Assembly: GCA_029532415.1 (NCBI GenBank)
Contig: JAQOTA010000007.1
Location: 124,001 to 188,000 of the forward strand
DNA length: 64,000 nucleotides
Direction: 5' to 3'
From: Marasmius tenuissimus
Taxonomy: Eukaryota > Basidiomycota > Agaricomycetes > Agaricales > Marasmiaceae
Shown one piece after another: positions 54,489-64,000 of the stretch. A program made the position numbers and the translations under genes. Under the pieces are notes generated by a model. That model saw only the letters and a program-made list of their open reading frames with translations, was not told where the DNA came from and ran no database searches. Position 1 is the first letter of the stretch, and the number at the start of each line of letters is the position of its first letter.

Positions 54489-55858
54489 TCATGATAACGG
54501 ATGGGTACGGGTATCCCAAGTCAAATCAACGGTGGAGAAAGTTGGATCTCCGGAGTCTTTCTCCGACTCTTCGGTCCCTGATAGTCTCTGCAAATGGATG
54601 ACGAGCCGACAACCCTGTGAGACAGTCGAAAGTGAGGGGTCAGTGACATATACAAGTGCAAGGGAGCCATTACGATCCAGGTGCAACCACGTACCGACCG
54701 GCTAGTCACCAAGACTAATGAACTAGAGAGGTCGGCGTTAAATTAAAAAGGCGGAAGAAATGATAGGCTCAGGCAACTCACGGGAAAGCACAGAACGTAG
54801 CAATATCCGTTGCCGTTGCCTTGAAGGTCCCGACCAGGATAGATATAAATACTCCTACCGGGAACCGAAACTTTCATTGTCACGATTCCTCCAAACCATA
54901 CTCGATGAAACCGTACCAAGGATCGCCACATAAACGAGGAGCGCGTCACGGTTCAGAACGGGACCGAAGTTCTGTGCGGGATACAATGACCACACATCTC
55001 TCAAGCTCCGTGTCTTCAGAAGAGTCAGCCCACACCAAACAGCATGAAGCCCTAGCTCTATGAACCTTTAGTTGAATGTGAAGGGCGTAGTTAGGCGCTC
55101 GTTCTTATTCCCGGGTCGAAAACTCACACAAATATCAGAACATCAGCATGCATGTTATTGTGTATAACCGGGACGCACGCATGGTCGAATGGGCTCCTAT
55201 ACTCCGACAAATCATCGTAGTGAGAAAATATCCCAATTATGGCTGCCGTCCTCCCAACAAAGGCTAAGACGAGGAAGGCGGCCATGAATCGGCACTTGGT
55301 GTAGAGGGCATAAACTTCAACAGATACCATTTAGCCGGGTGTTCATGGACCACAGCGACCTGGGGAGGTACTTACCCCGAAGCATGAGTATTAAGTGTAG
55401 CAAAGCACCCAAACTGCATATGCCAATTGCTTTAAACAAGAATTGAACAAGGCAGACGCCATACGGGACGGCGCCATGAGGGTACTTGATTCGACCAAAA
55501 GACGCGATCCCAACATCCGTTCTAGTACAACCTAAGTTCCCCAATATCGACCGTGAGGGAGACCAGCGCACTTACGCATGAAACACAATCGAAAGATAGT
55601 TTGTCACAATGTAGAGAAAGCTCGCAGCTGTGATCCTGAATGGAGACCTAAAGAATGAATTGTAAAACAACTAGGTTGAGGCGGAGAAGCAAGCCTAAAA
55701 CCCACGTCCAAATTATCCTCTTCTCATCCTTCCAGCACATAGACCAATCTGCCCCCGTTATTATGAGCCCTAGACCTGAGCGCGTGTGTGAGTCCAAAGT
55801 CTGCACTCCTCAACAGAGCAGAAATTGACTCACTGGAGGCAGTCAGTTGCGCATTCAT
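54489..55858 (-). CDS. multi-pass membrane protein, family member 3
   Basis: ATG 55858-55856 (MNAQLTAS), then GLIITGADWSMCWKDEKRIIW, SPFRITAASFLYIVTNYLSI, TDVGIASFGRIKYPHGAVPY, VYALYTKCRFMAAFLVLAF, FIELGLHAVWCGLTLLKTRS, SILVGTFKATATDIATFCAF, SLVLVTSRS and GCRLVIHLQRLSG, stop at 54489-54491. Every block is open and exon boundaries match the other members. About seven helices; function unknown. Closest to member 4 (shared GRIKYPHGAVP), so the two likely arose by a recent tandem duplication. Confidence 0.65.
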
Positions 55859-55902
55859 AGCGGGAGGGATATTTTCGGAAGGTGTTAAAATAAACTCAGG
55901 TA

Positions 55903-55910
55903 CTTATATA
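55903..55910 (-). promoter_or_regulatory. TATA-like box of membrane family member 3
   Basis: TATATAAG on the minus strand, 45-52 nt before the start codon. Confidence 0.4.
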
Positions 55911-56425
55911 CATACTGGATTCGGATTTTCCCGCAACAGGCAAGAGTCGAATCGCCTGTATAGGCTAAAACACCGACCTATAATGGAGATTCTTCGCATC
56001 GGACAGCATTGTGGCGCTTCCATTCAGTAGACATGGGGAAATGGCAATGTCATTAATCATCAATAAATGAGCTCCGATTATATGGACAACTCCGACGGCA
56101 TGTAATACAAGATCTCAGTGCGTGTGCAGAGAAATATGGGAAGTGAGGTGGAAGGAATGAGACATGAATGGATACGTGTAGGGAGGTTGCTTGTAGCATA
56201 CAAGTTTCAAAACACCCGAATTCAACAGATCGCTCACACGCTGCATGCAATCAATATGCTTGCCGCTGCGCTGCCATCGTCATCCTACATTACGTCGTCT
56301 ACAACCGAGATCCACCAGCCTTTTCACGACCCAGGTGGTGGCAGTAACGGGGAGAGACGAAGAGCAAGAAGGAAATGTGCATTCGGGGCATGAGTTTATT
56401 AAATCATACGAAAGACTGGAGACGG

Positions 56426-57802
56426 TTACGCAGAACAGGCACGAGTATCCCCAGTTAAATCGATGGTGGAGAAAATAGCTTGATCTCCCGAGTCTTTCTC
56501 TGGATCTTCGGTTCCTGGTAGTCTCTGCAAATGGATGATGACCCGACAGCCCTGTGAAACGGTTGACAGTCAGGGGTCAGGGCCGCACGAGTGCAGGGTC
56601 CAGCTGAATCAGTGTGACTGCAAACATACCGAGCGGCTAGTCACCGAGACCAACGCACTGTTTCGGCGTTCAATTAAGAAAAGCGGGAAAAAGTATAGGC
56701 TCAGGCGACTTACGGAAAAGCACAGAATGTAATGATGTCTGTCGCCTTTGCCTTGAAAGTCCCGACTAGGATCGAGACAAATACTCCTACCGAGAACCGA
56801 AAAATTCAGTTTCGTGGCTCCTTCAAGTCATACTCGATAAAACCGCACCAACGATCGCCATATAAACGAGAAGCGCGTCTCGGTTCAAAACCGGGCTGAA
56901 GTTCTGCGTGGGATATGATGTCCATACGTCCCGCAAGCTCCAGGTCTTCAGAAGAGTCAGCCCGCACCAAATAGCATGAAGACCTAGTTCCATGAGCCTT
57001 TGATTTCGATTGTATACGAAGGTGCAATTAGATTCCCACGCTTGCTCGCATAGATAAAGTAAAGTTACTCACACAAATATCAGGATGTGAATATGCAGAT
57101 CATCACGTATAGCTGGGACGCATGTGTGGAGGAACGGGTCCCTGTATTCCGAAAACTTGTCGTGGGGAGAAGATATCCTAATAATGGCTGCCTTCCTCCC
57201 AACGAAGGCCAGGACCAGGAAGGTGGCCATGAATCGGCTTTTGGCGTAAAGGGCGTAAACTTTGGCGTGGATGCTTCAGTTTGATGTTCATAGTTGATAG
57301 CGAGTCAACAAAGCACGTACCCCGAAGCATAAGGATTAAGTGCAATAGGGTGCCCAGAGTGCATGCTACAATCATTTTGAACGTAAATTGAGCAAGGCAG
57401 ATCCCATGGGGGACTGCACCATGAGGGTACTTGATTCGACCAAAGGACGCGAATCCAACATCCGTGCTAGAGCAGCCTAGGTTCTCCCATTACAGCCATT
57501 TGAGATACCGAAAGACTTACGCATGAATTACAATCGAGAGATAGTTTATCGCAATGTAAAGCAAGTTTGCAGCTGTGATCCTGAATGGCGACCTGAACAA
57601 TAGATGAAAAAACTAGGCTTGAGGCGGGAGAAGCACGACCAAGGCCCACCTCCATATGATCTTTTTCTCGTCGTTCCAGCACACGCACCAATCAGCGCCC
57701 GTCAGCACGAGCCCTAGACCTGGATGGACTATATTAGCTTCATACTCCATCGCTCATCCCAACGAATACCAGCTCACAGGAGAAAGCCAATTGGGTGTTC
57801 AT
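56426..57802 (-). CDS. multi-pass membrane protein, family member 4
   Basis: ATG 57802-57800 (MNTQLAFS), then GLVLTGADWCVCWNDEKKIIW, SPFRITAANLLYIAINYLSI, TDVGFASFGRIKYPHGAVPH, VYALYAKSRFMATFLVLAF, LMELGLHAIWCGLTLLKTW, SILVGTFKAKATDIITFCAF, ALVSVTSRS and GCRVIIHLQRLPGT, stop at 56426-56428. All exons are open with GT..AG borders. Same predicted topology as its paralogues; function unknown. Confidence 0.65.
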
Positions 57803-57844
57803 GACGAGGGTAGTCTTTAGGAGGTACTAAAACAGATCTAGGCG

Positions 57845-57852
57845 CTTATAAA
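57845..57852 (-). promoter_or_regulatory. TATA-like box of membrane family member 4
   Basis: TTTATAAG on the minus strand, about 43-50 nt before the start codon. Confidence 0.35.
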
Positions 57853-57859
57853 CTAGATT

Positions 57860-60414
57860 CGGTCGTTGCCACCCCGGTCAGAAGTCGAAACACCCGCACA
57901 GGCTAAAATGTTGAGGTCCATAGCGTTGGACAGTATTGTGATACTTCCATTCAGTAGATACGAATGTTTGGGGAAGCTTGGGGAAACATTCATTCATTCA
58001 TTGACAGTTGACCCAATTATATGGACAATTTGTGACAAAATGTTCGCAGCCATTGAACTAATGCGAACGGCAAGTGCCGCTATCAATCACGTGATATAAG
58101 GGGGGGGAGGAGGTCAGCGAAGGGATGAAGGAGAGATGGAAGACCGCTGCGGGATTGCTTGTAGTAATCGAGGGTTTTACGCAGCCGCAATGACCTAGAC
58201 CAACGAGAAATGTCAGCATCATCGAGACGCTGGTGTTCAACTTTTCACCACGTACCATCTCAACCAAATGGCCGCAACCGAATTGTCGCGATCGAATTAC
58301 GAAGCAAAGAACTCAGTGGAGCCTGGATGTAGAAGGAAATCGGTCAGCGCTTGGTATGCGGCGCTTGTACTCGGGAACGGGAGAGGCACGGAAGAAGACG
58401 CGAACAGACGAGACAATTGGAGTAGGGAGTAAAGAACTCGATATGCTTACCTTTGACAGATCAAGTTGACTCACATCGAGGAGCCAAACGATGGAGACTA
58501 AGCTCCCCGTTTATTGAAGCGAGTTGCGTACAAGACCAGATTCGAGAGTTCCAACGAACGTTGATCGTGACAGTTCTTCCTCCTCTTCTGGGATTTAGAC
58601 TGGGCGTCCCATCGTCCATAACTTCCGTTCGAAGAACTGCTAAAGAAGCTCCCTCATCCGCCACCACGTGTCATGTCGATACGATCCATCTGCAGCGCTC
58701 AACGACTGTTAGCCTGCCCCTCGGCAACTGTGTGAAGGCAGCTCTTTCTGCTCCAAGGGGCGTTGCTATCGCACAGGGTCCTCATAGATCCGAATCTACG
58801 GGGAAGGATGGTCGAAGGCTTCAGATATGTGGAGGGCTAGATGCACCGAGTACCCCATGGCTGACACCGAGGTCGAAAGGAAGGCCCGAGGGCGTGGCTC
58901 GTCGAGAGCGGCCAAGAGAGATCGAGATTGGTTCCCTGCCAGCGGCCAGGCGGCGAGACCGCTTGACAACAACGTGGCGTGACCGAGGAGATCTGGGACG
59001 ACGGTCTCAGCACGGAGCTGAGCGGGCACTGAGCGAAAGAGATCCTCTGTAGAAAACTAGAGAGAATGCCTCCAGCGGCAACGTGTGGCACATGACCACT
59101 GACGGGCGGTTTGATGAGGTGCAGTGACTCCTACCACATGGCAGGTGGCCAGACCAGTTCGAAGGAGATGGGTAATAGCCGTTCGAGCGTCGGTTATAAC
59201 CAGGAAGGACGAGGTCGACGTAGGCCCTCACTCTGCGTGTGCTGTGGTTGAAACAATAAGTGACAGATCGATCAAAAGTCAAAGGAAAGACGCGCCATAC
59301 ACAGGACAGAATTTATACGCTTGCCACTGCGCTCCATCGTCCACAACTGAGGTCCAGCCCTTGTACGAATCGAGGCGGAAGAGCTACCGGTAACCCCTCT
59401 GACCAACAAGGAAAAGTCGCCGTACTTCCGCTTCACCGAGGCACGGCAGATCATGGTGCACTTTCATGTAATTCAGTGTAAAACGTTCACCCATACACCA
59501 GGGATGAGGTGAGCGTATAATGACCCATACACGAGTGGGTCAATGTTGTTGAATGAACAGAAATGACAACCTTGGGGAGCGGCAACAGCGACAAGGAGAG
59601 ATGAAGAGCAAGTGCCCTATTCCCTGCATACAAGTCTTGTCAGTACATGGCCGTGCCAGATCTCGTCTCGGGTACGTACTGCGGACTCGGTGAGCCCATC
59701 CATCGCCTCCATTGACCGAGGGAGAAGTGCCCATAACGTTGGTGTTCTGAACTTGAAGTAATGCAAGGTTGCCGGTGGTGTGGTCAGGACTGAGACCGGC
59801 GAAGCTGGTCGACTCTCGAGCGACGAGACAAGAAGGATCCGGCGGTTCTGAGATGGTAATTCTACCAAGGGTTCCACAGTAGCGCGTGAGTCGACCGTGA
59901 CCTAACTAACAGCAGCTTTTACTTGCTAGAAACGCGATGAAATATCAATAAAGGCGCCTGGAATATGGCCTTGTTCGCGTACCTCGAGCTTTCAACTCTG
60001 TCCAAAGCAGCGAGCCGTTCGTGAAAAATGACGAAGATAACGACTTCTATATGATGATGATTTGAGATGATCTCAGTCCGAATTCACGCATCATCGGACA
60101 CATGAACAGGATACAGAAAAACGACATGGGGGTAAGGAGGAATCCGTTGCTGATTTGTACTTGTTGTCTTTGCGCGCTTCATGCTTCATAGCCACTCGGC
60201 GCTTAAGTGTTAGCCGTAAAGTTAGTATGACGCCACGCTGTGCTGTCATCCATGCCCTTCACAACGACAGTCAACCTTTTGAAGGCCAGTTTGCCAGGGT
60301 AGCAGCCTAGGGATTTACTTTGACCATCAGGTACGTTTCACTTCGGATACCTTAGCCAGCGCTTTGAACTGACTGCTTGGACTACAGGTTCTCGAAGCGT
60401 CGACTTCCAGGCAA
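57860..60414. other. gene-poor region
   Basis: The longest frame is 58453-59052 (plus, 199 codons), Arg/Ser-rich with no recognised domain and no matching splice context, so it is not called a gene. A G run near 58100 and short frames on both strands are the only other content noticed. The right end should contain the promoter of the F-box-like gene at 60415. Confidence 0.4.
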
Positions 60415-62124
60415 ATGGAAGAACTCACGATCAAAGCAGAGACCCCGGTCGATCCATTGCGTTCATTTTCTCCTCCTAGCCGGCCAGAAAACATACTACA
60501 CAGCCAAATCTTGGCTTCGGGCGCACACCCGTACCAGGAGAATACCGATCCGGGTGTCTCCAGGGATGATACAACGCTTCTCACACCTGAGAGGCTGATG
60601 GTCCGGGAACACATGGAGAGAAGACGTTACTGGCCTGGGCAGAAGTTACCAGTCGAGCTTTGGAGGCAAATCTTTTCTGAAGCGTGTCGCTGCGATCCGG
60701 ACCCAAACTTCTTGGCCCTTGAGGACCAACCAGTTCCTATCGAAATCAATTCAAGCGTTTGCAAGGCGAGCCCTCTACGGCTGTCTCGCATTTGCTCTCT
60801 CTGGAGGCAGATCATCTTCGGCTTCCCCTTCCTTTGGTCATCTATAATTCTGCACCTTCCCCGGGCAAAAGATCAGCACTCTATTGTCCCAATCGCGTTG
60901 CGATTTGTCCTCGAGAGAGCCGGAAATTTCCCCCTCACGCTTCGCTTTCGCGGAGGACTTGGCACCCAATGGAGGAATGATTTTATGACCTCTTTCCATT
61001 GCCCATTCCTCCAAGCCATCGCACAGTCTAAGATCCTGGAAATTAATCTGAACATTCTCCAGCAACTGCTTCCCCCCGAAACGGACCTTTCGTTTCCTCT
61101 CCTTCAAGCTGTAGTCATCGACAGCTTTTATGAACGAACGTTCATTTCTCCCTTTGCCAAGCGACACAGGGAAGCTATTGTGTCGTCTCCCCTGCTGACT
61201 TCAATCACAGTCCCCAGGGTGAGATGGCTAGCTTCTCCAGTACCCTCCACATCGGTGCGATCAATTGAATGCATGTTCTTGGTCGACTTGCCACTTTTCC
61301 CTATAATGTTTCCTCTCCTAGCCTCCCTACGACTCTACGTCCCATCTTCTACTCGCATGCTCTCCCGCATTGAGTCACAGCTCACTTTCCCTCATCTCAC
61401 ATCTCTGGCAATCGCTGATGAATATGGTTGTGCCTCCAACATTACCGACCTCCTCGACTCCGTAGCTCTTCCCTCTCTCACCCATTTCAGTCTCGCCTCG
61501 CAAGACCTCGCCACCAACGATTCACGCGTCGGCGTTGCACTCGCCAACTGCCTTCGACGCTCCAACGGCGAGATATCCCCCTTGGAAACACTACATATTT
61601 CCCTACCACAATCCCCACTTTCGTCCGATCCGGCGTGGATATCAGACCTCGTTCACCTCTCTCCCGGGCTGAAATCCATAAATTCTGGATTTGGAACACC
61701 ATTTGATCGTAGTGTCATGACCAACACCGTGTTCTATCGCCTCTGCTCTCTCCTCACCGTTAATACCACACGCGAGAGAGACGTGCAAGTTTTACCCCTT
61801 CCATCGGTAACCTCCTTGACTTTCCGTATCCATGGGTTCAAAACGGAGACATCATGGGAAGCCACCGCGCTCGATATGGCTCGCGAGTTTCTGCGCATGC
61901 TAGAGTCTCGACCGAGAGATATCTCGAAACTTCGTCAGGCACAGCTCATTATTACCTGCCGCGAGTCTGTACGCCACCAGGTGACGGGTGGACAGCCGGG
62001 ACCGGTTGATATGGGCAAGGATGAAGTCATACGTCGGAGGGAGGCTCTTGGGCGAGAAGTACCGGAATGTGTCATTAACGTTCCGGGGCTGGAGCTAGGA
62101 GGAGCGGCAAGCCATAGCGAATGA
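60415..62124 (+). CDS. F-box-like/LRR protein, single exon
   Basis: 569 codons from ATG 60415. Residues 1-70 are Pro-rich and probably disordered. The F-box-like domain starts at about 77 (KLPVELWRQIFSEACRCD) and ends with the family hallmark LSRICSLWRQIIFGFPFLWSSI. The body shows repeated Leu-rich strings (FPLLASLRLYVPS, LPSLTHFSLAS, SPLETLHISLP), consistent with irregular LRRs for substrate binding in an SCF ubiquitin ligase. It lacks the CxxC and coiled-coil N-terminus of the genes at 18992 and 62817. A possible short upstream exon cannot be excluded because a CAG acceptor (60388) lies in front of an open frame that continues into this ATG. Confidence 0.82.
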   Translation: MEELTIKAETPVDPLRSFSPPSRPENILHSQILASGAHPYQENTDPGVSRDDTTLLTPERLMVREHMERRRYWPGQKLPVELWRQIFSEACRCDPDPNFLALEDQPVPIEINSSVCKASPLRLSRICSLWRQIIFGFPFLWSSIILHLPRAKDQHSIVPIALRFVLERAGNFPLTLRFRGGLGTQWRNDFMTSFHCPFLQAIAQSKILEINLNILQQLLPPETDLSFPLLQAVVIDSFYERTFISPFAKRHREAIVSSPLLTSITVPRVRWLASPVPSTSVRSIECMFLVDLPLFPIMFPLLASLRLYVPSSTRMLSRIESQLTFPHLTSLAIADEYGCASNITDLLDSVALPSLTHFSLASQDLATNDSRVGVALANCLRRSNGEISPLETLHISLPQSPLSSDPAWISDLVHLSPGLKSINSGFGTPFDRSVMTNTVFYRLCSLLTVNTTRERDVQVLPLPSVTSLTFRIHGFKTETSWEATALDMAREFLRMLESRPRDISKLRQAQLIITCRESVRHQVTGGQPGPVDMGKDEVIRRREALGREVPECVINVPGLELGGAASHSE

Positions 62125-62464
62125 AGGGTTGGTATTTGATGAGGACCACAACGCTGGAAATGTACTTAGTAGGAGTGAAGGAAACATCTTGTATGATACT
62201 CACGAAACCACGATAGGCAGTACTTATCTATGCTCGAATACTTACTATGTATAATACTGTACGGTAATTCGAAGGAATGAACCACAGATGATTGAGCTAG
62301 ACCTACGCCGAAGACAAATTTGTACCTACTTGTTCGTCCAGTACGATGCGAAGGAGTACTTGAATAACCTCGGCCTCGCCCTTTTATGTTTGATTCTGGC
62401 TTATGCCATCAGCGTGTACTCCTCGAGTCCGGAGCAAAAAGACAAGTACTTTGGAAGGAAAAAT
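62125..62464. other. intergenic between an F-box-like gene and tRNA-Trp
   Basis: Nothing recognised beyond the expected 3' end of the F-box-like transcript. Confidence 0.4.
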
Positions 62465-62546
62465 TGATCCCTGCCCGGATTGAACGGACGACCTTCTGGA
62501 AACACTAGGTCTGGAATCAGATGCTCTACCGCTGAGCTAAGGGATC
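62465..62546 (-). tRNA. tRNA-Trp (CCA) with about 10-nt intron
   Basis: On the minus strand, acceptor GATCCCT (62546-62540) pairs with AGGGATC (62472-62466), discriminator A at 62465. The D arm GCTCAGCGGTAGAGC and T arm GTCCGTTCAATCCGGGC are well formed. The anticodon loop TTCCAG gives CCA (62514-62512), tryptophan. The anticodon stem closes only after removing about 10 nt following position 37, and its last pair is A-C. Mature length is about 72 nt. Confidence 0.7.
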
Positions 62547-62816
62547 TTGAGTAAATTTGGTTTGCGGGCAGCTACGTTGTATCAATCACAGCGTGCGAGG
62601 CGTTTCTTCGGAGATTCAATAATATGATAAGCACGTGGGCGGGGTTCCTTCAGCGCTCTCAACGCAACCACCATCTACGTCAAATAGCTGTGGATATTCC
62701 CTGGGTAGAATAACACCAAGACCAACTCGCAACCTCAAAGGTAGACGAAAGGTAGAGCTAAGTCGAGGCTTGAGCGCTGACCTGTTGAATCTGCCCTCTT
62801 TAGATCGTAATTATCA

Positions 62817-64000
62817 ATGACCGAAGAAAGGATCGAGCACGGCACCCTTCTCTGTGGCCAGTGCGGTCGCCAAATGGTGGTGGATAACAACCGTCCGCTC
62901 TCGATGGAAGTCTTCCGGTCTTCCACCTTTCCATCCGAATCAGAAACCGTTCTACAGCAACAGCTTGTAGATGCCGACGGCCTCGTTCTCCAGCAATATG
63001 ATCGAGAGATTGATGCGCTGAAGTCAACCTTGCAGAAGCTAGAAGCCGACAGACTCTCCATTCAGAAACGCATATCTGCTCGTCGATACTATATCTCCTC
63101 CCAGCGCAAACTTCCTGCCGAAGTTTGGAGGAAAATTTTCCGAGCAGCGTGTTTTCTCGACGAGTACCACCACGCTGAAGTTCCCCCCTACCTCACAACC
63201 ATCCCATTATCGCCTCCCATCGAGCTCGATTCTGAGCCAACAGGCTGCAGAGCAACACCATTGACTCTATCTCTCGCGTGTTTGCGCTGGAGAGATATCA
63301 TTTTTCACTTTCCCGAGTTATGGGCTTGTATGCGAATAGGGATGTTTTCGCTCACGAGAAGTAGAATTGCCAAACTTGAGACCTTTCTTGAAAGGGCTCG
63401 CACATACCCGCTGACCCTGTGGCTGGCCTCGAGCTTTGATGAAGTGCAAGATGAGGGTTTTACTTCCGTAGCCCATGGCTTGCTATCGAAACTACTCTCG
63501 CAATCCAAACATCTTGTGGTGCCCCTTGCTCTCATACAGGGAACTAATTTTCAGGGATCCCTCTCCTTCCCATTTCTGCAATCACTCTCGCTCATAACTT
63601 ATTACAATGCGTCCTCGGATGTTTCGACGGACAGCTTCAGGAACCGGCAGCTTGAAACACTCCTTTCCGCCCCGTTATTGGATAGACTTGTGGTATCAGA
63701 ACTCACAAGTCTCTCATTGCCCAATGTGCTCAATCAACCATCCTGTTCTTCTTCATTACGTTCGATGCAATGCTTACACCCAATATCGAAAGCCGAACTT
63801 GCAGCTATCACGCATACATTTTCTCAGCTCAATGAGCTGAACATTCAAATTTCTGAGGAGAACCCAAGTTCACTCACGCGAAGCGGTCGGACCATTGCCT
63901 TACCTTTCCTGGAGTCTTTGGATACAGAGATTGATGCGGGCGGTTCTGCAGAAGTGATGGATTGGATTACCGTCCCTTCTTTGAAAGTCTTAAAAATCGC
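62817..64000 (+). CDS. F-box-like protein with N-terminal CxxC and coiled coil, partial (runs off right edge)
   Basis: Open from ATG 62817 to the window end without a stop, about 394 codons seen. Residues 11-17 read LLCGQCG, then a coiled coil YDREIDALKSTLQKLEADR and the F-box-like domain RKLPAEVWRKIFRAACF, ending LSLACLRWRDIIFHFPELW. The LRR-like body begins with strings such as FPFLQSLSLITYY. The order and spacing match the single-exon gene at 18992-20782, which is 596 codons, so roughly 200 codons are probably missing beyond the edge. Inferred SCF substrate receptor. Confidence 0.8.
   Translation, partial: MTEERIEHGTLLCGQCGRQMVVDNNRPLSMEVFRSSTFPSESETVLQQQLVDADGLVLQQYDREIDALKSTLQKLEADRLSIQKRISARRYYISSQRKLPAEVWRKIFRAACFLDEYHHAEVPPYLTTIPLSPPIELDSEPTGCRATPLTLSLACLRWRDIIFHFPELWACMRIGMFSLTRSRIAKLETFLERARTYPLTLWLASSFDEVQDEGFTSVAHGLLSKLLSQSKHLVVPLALIQGTNFQGSLSFPFLQSLSLITYYNASSDVSTDSFRNRQLETLLSAPLLDRLVVSELTSLSLPNVLNQPSCSSSLRSMQCLHPISKAELAAITHTFSQLNELNIQISEENPSSLTRSGRTIALPFLESLDTEIDAGGSAEVMDWITVPSLKVLKI

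Noticed and set aside
58453..59052. A 199-codon plus-strand frame
   Set aside because: Arg/Ser/Pro-rich composition without domain, several competing frames on both strands, and no supporting splice or promoter signals.
56240..59400. Weak similarity between about 56260-56350 and 59310-59400 (GCTTGCCxCTGCGCT and nearby strings)
   Set aside because: Short and interrupted; by eye it cannot be separated from chance or shared low-complexity sequence.
1..64000. CRISPR arrays, operons, integrons or prophage
   Set aside because: No regularly spaced direct repeats or polycistronic gene runs; introns and nuclear tRNA introns show a eukaryotic chromosome.

Overview
The window looks like the nuclear genome of a mushroom-type basidiomycete (Agaricomycetes). 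Genes carry many short introns of about 50-110 nt with GT..AG ends, all three tRNA genes found hold a small intron at the usual position after the anticodon, and the protein families are typical of Agaricomycetes: F-box-like/LRR proteins, DUF6534-type membrane proteins, and an expanded family of small multi-pass membrane proteins. There are no operons and no prokaryotic features. All family names come from reading conserved motifs; no database search was run.

Layout. 0.2-9 kb: a tRNA-Ala, a gene for a Ser-rich single-pass membrane protein (1.6-3.2 kb), then about 4 kb of decayed DNA holding three degenerate copies of that gene's 3' end, then a four-exon F-box-like gene. 9.4-11.2 kb: a DUF6534-like membrane protein. 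11.9-16.0 kb: two complete genes and two C-terminal fragments of one multi-pass membrane protein family (minus strand), ending at a tRNA-Pro. 17.3-20.8 kb: an SH3-domain protein resembling the Nbp2/Skb5 group and a single-exon F-box-like gene. 22.5-27.5 kb: an NCS1-type nucleobase/cation symporter gene with signs of decay, and a convergent secreted FAD oxidoreductase gene with a probable one-base frameshift. 27.5-32.4 kb is gene-poor.

32.4-48.2 kb is the centre of interest: three tandem minus-strand F-box-like paralogues that share a 14-nt first exon. The first is split by a 510-bp TA-flanked miniature transposon. The second is intact. The third is split by a complete, very young Ty1/copia LTR retrotransposon (38697-47867, 5-bp target duplication, LTRs differing by one base in 518). 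In both cases removing the element restores an open reading frame, so the insertions are the only visible lesions. The copia element encodes a single 2359-codon polyprotein, about 900 codons longer than usual, with a segment of roughly 750 residues of unknown function between Gag and protease.

48.4-64 kb: a decayed F-box-like gene, a paralogue of the 7.6-kb F-box gene, a second cluster of the multi-pass membrane family (two intact genes and one pseudogene that carries a 539-bp hAT-like miniature element with an 8-bp target duplication), a gene-poor stretch, another single-exon F-box-like gene, a tRNA-Trp, and the start of a further F-box-like gene that runs off the right edge.

The genes do not form a pathway. 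The window reads as a fast-evolving region in which F-box and membrane-protein families expand by local duplication and are trimmed by transposon insertion.
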